A DNA stretch of 48,202 nucleotides from Sphingomonadales bacterium UBA6171 (GTDB lineage Bacteria; Pseudomonadota; Alphaproteobacteria; Sphingomonadales; Sphingomonadaceae), in the NCBI GenBank assembly GCA_002422985.1, contig DITZ01000103.1, forward strand, positions 1,670 through 49,871. The letters run 5' to 3'. Of the stretch, positions 43,512-48,202 are shown piece by piece. The position numbers were made by a program, and so were the translations under genes. Below the pieces are notes generated by a model that had not been told where the DNA came from, searched no databases, and saw only the letters and a program-made list of their open reading frames with translations. Numbering within the stretch: position 1 is the stretch's first letter; every line of letters begins with the position of its first letter.

Positions 43512-45776
43512 TCAGAACGGAACCCATTCGTCGCCCCTCCCGCCCATCACAACCCACCTGTCAGCGTCATCCCATGCGACCGGCGACCGAACCCGGTCCC
43601 ACGCGGCCCGTGCCTCTGGCAGAGGGGGGAGGATGAACCCGCTGGGGCGCGACTTCCTATGCTTCTCAAACCCAAGCCGCTCGAACAGTTTGGACACCTG
43701 ATTGAGGCTGATGTCGCCGCGCCGGCAGCGCTCTGCTGCAAGGTCGCGCATAACCATCGTTGAGATGCGGGGCCTGTCGTCGCCGACCATGCTCATCGCC
43801 GGGATTTCGCCCTCCCGCAGCAGGTCGAGGAAGAACGCATCGAAGCCATCGAGCGTCGCGGCACGCTGTTCCTGCCGTGCGGTCGTATCGGGAATGGCCC
43901 GCCGGGGGTGCCATCCCTCAAGGTCCATCGCCAGCAGGTCGTGGAGCATGGCTTCCAAGCCCCCGTCATCCAGCTCCGCGTATAGGGCGGCGAAATATGC
44001 CTCATCCTTCTGCCGTTCCTTTGAGACATCGAACACGGCGAAGCGCCTGTCGTCGTCGTCCACGGCGGCGACCCAATCCTCGTTCGAGGCCATGACAACC
44101 TTGGTGTAGTTGGGGGCCTCGATCACATCCCTGCCCTTGCCCTCGATTGGCAGCGTCGGCTCGGTCAGCATCGCCTTGAGCACGCCGCGCGCCGCGCGGT
44201 CCCCCGGCTGGATCGCCTCGTCAGCGAAGAGCAGGCACACGTCCCTCAGGTGCGCGTTGAACCGCCCTGAGACCTGCGTGGGCGAGTTGACGTGCAGCCC
44301 GTGCTGACCGAACAGCCGCCGCATTGCGCGCCCGAACGTGCTCTTGCCCACGCCCATTCCGCCCCGGAATACGAGGGCTACCTCGGCAGGCTCGTCGGGG
44401 TGCTGCACGGCCCACGCCGCCCAGCGCAGAATGTAGTCGTCGCAGACGGGATCGCCCGCCGCCAACACGTCGCGGATGTGGGCGCGCATGAGCGACCAGT
44501 CGCCGGGCACGGGATCGACCCCGAAGCCGCGCCACAGGTTCAGCCGCCCGCCAATGACGGGTTCACCGCCCGGCCGGAATACGAGACCGCGAAACTGACG
44601 TCGCCGCGCGTGCCCCAGCCACCAGCCACCAAGCGGCTTGGTTATCGGCACGCCCTTGGCATCAGTGCCCACCTCAACCTGCCGGTTCATGTAGCGATTG
44701 CGGAAGTCGTCGAACGACTGAAAGGATAACTGTTCCCGCCCGTTGTCGGCCGGAACCCACTCCGCAACGCGACACTTGCCGCTGTCGTTCTCAACGACGA
44801 AGTGGCGCTCATTCACCTCTGCCAGCTGGGGATCGGCAACATGATCGCGCGCCCGTTCAATCTGTCGTGCGGCGTAGCGCTCTGCCCCACCCCGCTTGTC
44901 GAGAACGCTGGCAGAGATACCAAGGTCCGGGTCGGTGAGGATTGCCATGATGATGCTATCCGGCACCTCGCAGCGGACAAGCTGGCACACCGCGTCGAAC
45001 AGCCATGCGGAGCGGCTGTCGTCGCCGTCCTTTGGGTTGTCGGGGTCACGGCCATGATTGAGAACGACGCGAACCCGGTCGGGCACCGCCCAGCGGTCCA
45101 ATTCGTCCAGCGATGCCAGCCGCGCCCCGATGGTTGGCGGCGGCGCAGTCGCGCCAGCACCTCGCGCGCCGGACGGTGCGGCGTGCGGCAACACTTCTGG
45201 CGCGATTGCATCCGGCTCGTCGCGCAGCACGGTCGCCAGCGCGCCCGTCTTGCTATTGCGCGTGAAGGGCACGCGCGCCACGCGGTCGATGTTGTGGCAG
45301 TGATCCGCGCCCAGCGCCGCCGCCAAAGCGCGGTTGATCGCCTCTGCCTCATCGGGGTCAACGCGCCGGGTCAGCCTCCACAAGGCCCACAACCCCCGGC
45401 CTGAATTGATGAGCACTGGCGGGCGCGGCAGATCGCTTGCCTCCAATGCTGCAATCTGATCCGCGCGCCAGCCTTCCAGCGCCCCCGGATCGGTCAGACC
45501 CTTCGGCGGGTCGAGGTCAACCCATGCCCAGCGCGCGCCGATGCAGTCCGCCTTGGCGGGCTTGCCCACCACCGCGTCCCGCCGTTCGGCGATGGCGAAA
45601 TATAGATCGTCGCCGGGATGGGCGGCGATGAAGGCGCGGGCGGCATCGGTGGTCGGCAGTGACGGATTAAGGCAGCGCCCGGCCCGGAACGCCATTACGG
45701 ACGGCAGACCGAAGTTGCGGCTGACAAACTCGGCGGCGGCGCTCGCGTCGATTGCGGGAAGCTCTACATCGGCCAT
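43512..45776 (-). CDS. Primase-helicase replication protein (DUF5906/D5-like)
   Basis: A 754-residue protein. The N-terminal primase-like part (about residues 1-230) has WAWVDLDPPKG, VLINSGRGLWALWRL and NIDRVARVPFTRN, matching the RepB/prim-pol primase fold. The C-terminal SF3-type helicase has WRGFGVDPVPGDW, Walker A FRGGMGVGKSTFGRAM near residue 471, Walker B VCLLFADEAIQPGD, and KVVMASNEDWV with a following DDRRFAVFDV (sensor/arginine finger). It would start and drive replication of the element from the nearby repeat cluster. ATG 45776 overlaps the upstream small gene by 13 bases. It is the largest gene of the element. Confidence 0.9.
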   Translation of the reverse strand: MADVELPAIDASAAAEFVSRNFGLPSVMAFRAGRCLNPSLPTTDAARAFIAAHPGDDLYFAIAERRDAVVGKPAKADCIGARWAWVDLDPPKGLTDPGALEGWRADQIAALEASDLPRPPVLINSGRGLWALWRLTRRVDPDEAEAINRALAAALGADHCHNIDRVARVPFTRNSKTGALATVLRDEPDAIAPEVLPHAAPSGARGAGATAPPPTIGARLASLDELDRWAVPDRVRVVLNHGRDPDNPKDGDDSRSAWLFDAVCQLVRCEVPDSIIMAILTDPDLGISASVLDKRGGAERYAARQIERARDHVADPQLAEVNERHFVVENDSGKCRVAEWVPADNGREQLSFQSFDDFRNRYMNRQVEVGTDAKGVPITKPLGGWWLGHARRRQFRGLVFRPGGEPVIGGRLNLWRGFGVDPVPGDWSLMRAHIRDVLAAGDPVCDDYILRWAAWAVQHPDEPAEVALVFRGGMGVGKSTFGRAMRRLFGQHGLHVNSPTQVSGRFNAHLRDVCLLFADEAIQPGDRAARGVLKAMLTEPTLPIEGKGRDVIEAPNYTKVVMASNEDWVAAVDDDDRRFAVFDVSKERQKDEAYFAALYAELDDGGLEAMLHDLLAMDLEGWHPRRAIPDTTARQEQRAATLDGFDAFFLDLLREGEIPAMSMVGDDRPRISTMVMRDLAAERCRRGDISLNQVSKLFERLGFEKHRKSRPSGFILPPLPEARAAWDRVRSPVAWDDADRWVVMGGRGDEWVPF

Positions 45777-46093
45777 GCGCGCAGCCTCCGCTCGGCCTCG
45801 CGGCGCACCGGCTCGGACACGTCGAATGGCAGGAAGTCCATCAGCAGCAGTGGATCGGCGCAGCGGTCGAAGATCGGATTGGGGAACAGTCGCCCGCGAT
45901 CCTCGCAGTCGAAGTCGTGGACCACCTCGGCATAGTCGAGCGCCCGCTCGGCGGCATATTCGAGCGCGCAGGGGCAGTTGCTGATTTCGGGCCTTGCCCA
46001 AAGCGGGGCAAAGTCGATCCGGTCCTGGGGCTTGGTCCGTCCCGCATCACTGCCCGCGCCCTCCCCCGGCGCGGGCATCATGTATTCAGCCAC
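45764..46093 (-). CDS. Small uncharacterised element protein
   Basis: A 109-residue protein between the AlpA-type gene and the primase. It contains the short Cys motif ISNCPCALEYAAERALDYAE and the acidic stretch VHDFDCEDRGRLFPNP, then LLLMDFLPFDVSEPVRREAE. No family is recognised. GTG 46093 with cggagg six bases upstream and an eight-base overlap with the alpA stop is preferred; ATG 46081 is the alternative. Position suggests a replication or regulatory accessory role, but nothing in the sequence proves it. Confidence 0.6.
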   Translation of the reverse strand: MAEYMMPAPGEGAGSDAGRTKPQDRIDFAPLWARPEISNCPCALEYAAERALDYAEVVHDFDCEDRGRLFPNPIFDRCADPLLLMDFLPFDVSEPVRREAERRLRAWPM

Positions 46094-46358
46094 GCGCGCC
46101 TCCGTCAGACAGAAGCCATGCGTCGAGGTCGTCGCGGTGATACCGGACGACGCGCGCGTTGACCTTGTGGAAGCGGGGACCGCTGCCATTGCCGCGCATG
46201 TCCTCAAGCCCTCTGCGGGTCAGGCGGAGATAGGCGGCGGCATCCTCTGGCGTAAACCAAGGGGTCGGCACAGGCGGGTTGGCGCGGATGTATTCCGTCA
46301 CCCGACCCGCAACATGGTCGGCGATCTGCGACCACGAGTCATCAATTTCAGAACGCAT
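46086..46358 (-). CDS. AlpA-type helix-turn-helix regulator / excisionase
   Basis: A 90-residue protein: an N-terminal helix (MRSEIDDSWSQIADHVAGRV) and a C-terminal MerR-like/HTH_17 domain, WFTPEDAAAYLRLTRRGLED, followed by GPRFHKVNARVVRYHRDDLD. These are the excisionase/AlpA landmarks. In satellites AlpA-like proteins act as excision factors and early regulators. ATG 46358 has ggag eight bases upstream; a start at 46388 lacks one. It is first of the leftward run; the spacer to the integrase (46359-46584) shows no gene and should hold its promoter. Confidence 0.85.
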   Translation of the reverse strand: MRSEIDDSWSQIADHVAGRVTEYIRANPPVPTPWFTPEDAAAYLRLTRRGLEDMRGNGSGPRFHKVNARVVRYHRDDLDAWLLSDGGARG

Positions 46359-46584
46359 GTATAGCTCCGACGGAATGCGCGCTCGCAACTCAGTTGAGAG
46401 GCTGTGTCAGTTCCGTCGGCTCGCAGGGTCCACGCGGCCCGCTATAGGCCTGCAACGCGAATTGAGGGCTTGTTGTGTCGCCCACCGGCTCGGTCCCGGA
46501 CTACACTCCGGCGTCGGTCATGCTGTCCCGAGCAATGTTGAATATGGCATCGCCACGCTGCACGCGGCAAGCAGTTTTACCGGG

Positions 46585-48015
46585 TCAGGCGAAGAAACTG
46601 ACAGTATCCGCGATCCTGTCCCAGCCATCGGCCAACATCCAGCGCGCGCGACCAAGGCAATCGACCAGCACGGCGTCGCGGCTTTCCGGCCATTCGCCGC
46701 TCACGTCCGCTGCCTCTGCCAGCGCCTCGGCATCGCGCATCCTGATCGCCGCCCGCACCAGCACCCGCTCGCCATCGCGCTCGGAGTAAAGGTCGAAGCG
46801 GCGCTCCGCATCGGCAATCCGCGCGCCCGCCGCCCCGGCCTGCGCCATCATATGTGCGGATATGCGGTCCTGCTCGGCGACAAGGCGCGGCCACATCTTG
46901 TTGCGGTCGCCATAGCCCATCGTCACGTCTTGCGTGGCGTGGTTCATCAGCCGCTTCATGGTGCGCTCCGACACGTCGAGCGCCTCCCCGGCGATGGTGT
47001 AGGACTGCCGAAGATCGACGCCCCACTTGCTCAGGATCGTGCGGTCTTCCTTCCACTCGACAAGGTGCCCGCTCTTGCTCTTGACCGCCGGGAAGATGAA
47101 GCGCTCGGCCTGACGCGGGGCGAGCATCCGGCCCGCCCTGCGGACGCGCGCCAGCGATGCCAGCATGGGGCGCGACAGGGGAATATCGAAAGCCCGATGC
47201 GTGCCGCCCTTCGGGTCGGGAATGTGCAGCGCCCGGCGGCGCACATCGACGTGCCGCCACTCTGCCCGGCTCAGCGCGTCAGGGCGCGATCCCGACAATA
47301 GGGTGAGCAAGTGAAACTCGCGGCGCACTCCGTTGGGCAGCGCGGCGAGCTGGGCAAACCAGCCGGACAGCTCGCCCTCGCCCATGCCCGTATTGCGGCG
47401 ATACTCGCGGTTGAAGCTGATGACCTTCGACCATGCGGTGACGGGCAAGGTGCGGTCGAGCTTCGCCTGGGCGTAGTTATAGAGCCGCCGAAAGGCTCTC
47501 CCGAAGTGATTGGCGGCATAGGCGCCATTGTCGCGGGTGATCGTGCGGTGGCGCTCGGTGACGAGATGCGGTTTGTCGGCAAACTTGCGGAGCGGCACGT
47601 CCCGCCAGTCGCCCATGAGGCGGCGGATCGTCTTCTCGTAACCATCGACCGTGCGGGGCCGCGACCCCTTCCCCGGCAGCTCGAACTCGCGCATGTGATC
47701 CCATGCCTCACCGAGCGTCCATTCCTTCCGCCGCTCCTCGAACTTGCCCTCGACCTGTAGCGCGCCCAGCGTCGCCTTGGCCTTCGCGCGGGCCTGAGCG
47801 ACCGACAGCTCGCCAACCTGACCGATCGCCACCTTCTTGGTGCGGCGGCGTCCCAGCTCGTCCTTCACATCGCACTGCACGGTAAAGGTTTTGGTGCGCT
47901 TGCCCACGACCACAAAGAAGCCGGGCAGCGCGGCATCGCGCACAAGATACTGCCCACCGGTGGCGGGTGGCTTGCCCCGCACAATCTTGTCGGTGAGTTC
48001 GAGGGTTTCATTCAT
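46585..48015 (-). CDS. int: Tyrosine-type site-specific integrase
   Basis: A 476-residue phage integrase. An N-terminal arm-binding DUF4102-like region (about residues 10-80, with YLVRDAALPGFFVVVGKRTK) is followed by the core-binding helices and the catalytic domain: LLTLLSGSRPDALSRAEW (box I Arg), PDPKGGTHRAFDIPLS (Lys region), VDLRQSYTIAGEALDVSERT (box II Arg), LMNHA (His) and MGYGDRN (nucleophile Tyr). The His that usually precedes DLR in box II is Val here. ATG 48015 follows ggag at nine bases; a TTG at 48045 is less likely. It lies next to the right attachment site, as usual for such elements. Confidence 0.93.
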   Translation of the reverse strand: MNETLELTDKIVRGKPPATGGQYLVRDAALPGFFVVVGKRTKTFTVQCDVKDELGRRRTKKVAIGQVGELSVAQARAKAKATLGALQVEGKFEERRKEWTLGEAWDHMREFELPGKGSRPRTVDGYEKTIRRLMGDWRDVPLRKFADKPHLVTERHRTITRDNGAYAANHFGRAFRRLYNYAQAKLDRTLPVTAWSKVISFNREYRRNTGMGEGELSGWFAQLAALPNGVRREFHLLTLLSGSRPDALSRAEWRHVDVRRRALHIPDPKGGTHRAFDIPLSRPMLASLARVRRAGRMLAPRQAERFIFPAVKSKSGHLVEWKEDRTILSKWGVDLRQSYTIAGEALDVSERTMKRLMNHATQDVTMGYGDRNKMWPRLVAEQDRISAHMMAQAGAAGARIADAERRFDLYSERDGERVLVRAAIRMRDAEALAEAADVSGEWPESRDAVLVDCLGRARWMLADGWDRIADTVSFFA

Positions 48016-48043
48016 CTGCATCGGCTCGGCTCCACCCCGTTCC

Positions 48044-48063
48044 AAGACGGGAATTAAGACGGT
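48044..48063 (+). repeat. 20-bp terminal repeat, right copy (candidate integrase arm site)
   Basis: aagacgggaattaagacggt, identical and in the same orientation as 37142-37161, lies between the integrase start and the right attachment site; a further half copy (ttaagacgg) follows directly at about 48063-48071. The remaining 48072-48178 holds no gene; a small palindrome cgaaa-gcga-tttcg lies near 48132-48145. Confidence 0.75.
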
Positions 48064-48178
48064 TAAGACGGAGCCGGGGTCAGCGAGGCCAATCCCGGCC
48101 TCACCTCGTTTTGCCCAATAACTGCATGAAACGAAAGCGATTTCGTGGCTATGCGGGGTATGGCGGGAGATACTGATT

Positions 48179-48202
48179 GCTGACTCTTAATCAGCGGGTC
48201 CT
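48179..48202 (+). other. Right attachment-site repeat (attR core), cut by window edge
   Basis: Identical to 37045-37068 in the tRNA-Lys gene and still matching at the last base of the window. It should continue into the displaced 3' end of the original tRNA gene. Confidence 0.88.

Noticed and set aside
42964..43557. 197-codon minus-strand frame through the primase/terminase gap
   Set aside because: It runs through the repeat cluster and the ends of two real genes and has no domain; SVKSVKSEK is just the repeat unit read in frame.

Overview
The window is high-GC chromosomal DNA from an alphaproteobacterium. A TrcR/DUF1013 cell-cycle regulator, a dihydroorotase-like pyrC' next to pyrB, PtsP and the general gene repertoire point to Sphingomonadales; this placement is an inference from protein character, not from a search. 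About 37 kb is ordinary host chromosome. The last 11 kb is an integrated mobile element.

Host part, left to right. The window opens in the 5' end of uvrA. A predicted ligand-sensing membrane protein (SLOG-like plus 2TM/SLATT-like, 783-2693, minus) is divergent from trcR and a metallo-beta-lactamase-fold hydrolase, which run into a triple hairpin/T-run terminator array. A tightly overlapping minus-strand operon follows (DUF3089 hydrolase, ruvX, pyrB, catalytically dead pyrC', SPOR/Sel1 protein). Next come a decayed sterol-desaturase fragment, a 3-hydroxyacyl-CoA dehydrogenase and a plus-strand nadA / prolyl oligopeptidase / nadC / TIGR02466-like cluster. An MFS exporter is divergent from a marR gene, followed by a small exported protein with a five-copy 15-bp repeat in its 5' leader, an acrylyl-CoA-reductase-type enzyme and a zinc alcohol dehydrogenase. 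The minus-strand lysC / nitronate monooxygenase / ptsP operon is back to back with leuA, which has a promoter and a possible leaderless leader peptide. A perfect 73-bp inverted repeat lies after leuA. The host part ends with an MliC-like lipoprotein, mutL and the cell-shape operon mreB-mreC-mreD-mrdA-rodA.

Mobile part. tRNA-Lys(CTT) at 37019-37094 carries a direct repeat (37045-37068) that recurs at the right edge of the window (48179-48202). Between the copies are, from the right end leftward: a tyrosine integrase, an AlpA-type regulator, a small unknown gene, a primase-helicase, an iteron-like repeat cluster (candidate origin), small and large terminase, an unknown helical protein, a small zinc-finger protein, a HEPN-domain protein, and a convergent restriction endonuclease / cytosine-5 methyltransferase pair. 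A 20-bp repeat near each end looks like integrase arm sites. No capsid, portal, tail or lysis genes are present. The ~11 kb size and the order int - alpA - pri/rep - ori - ter - defence cargo fit a phage satellite (PICI/P4-like) carrying R-M and HEPN defences better than a complete prophage. This element and the SLOG/SLATT-like protein are the most interesting parts of the window.
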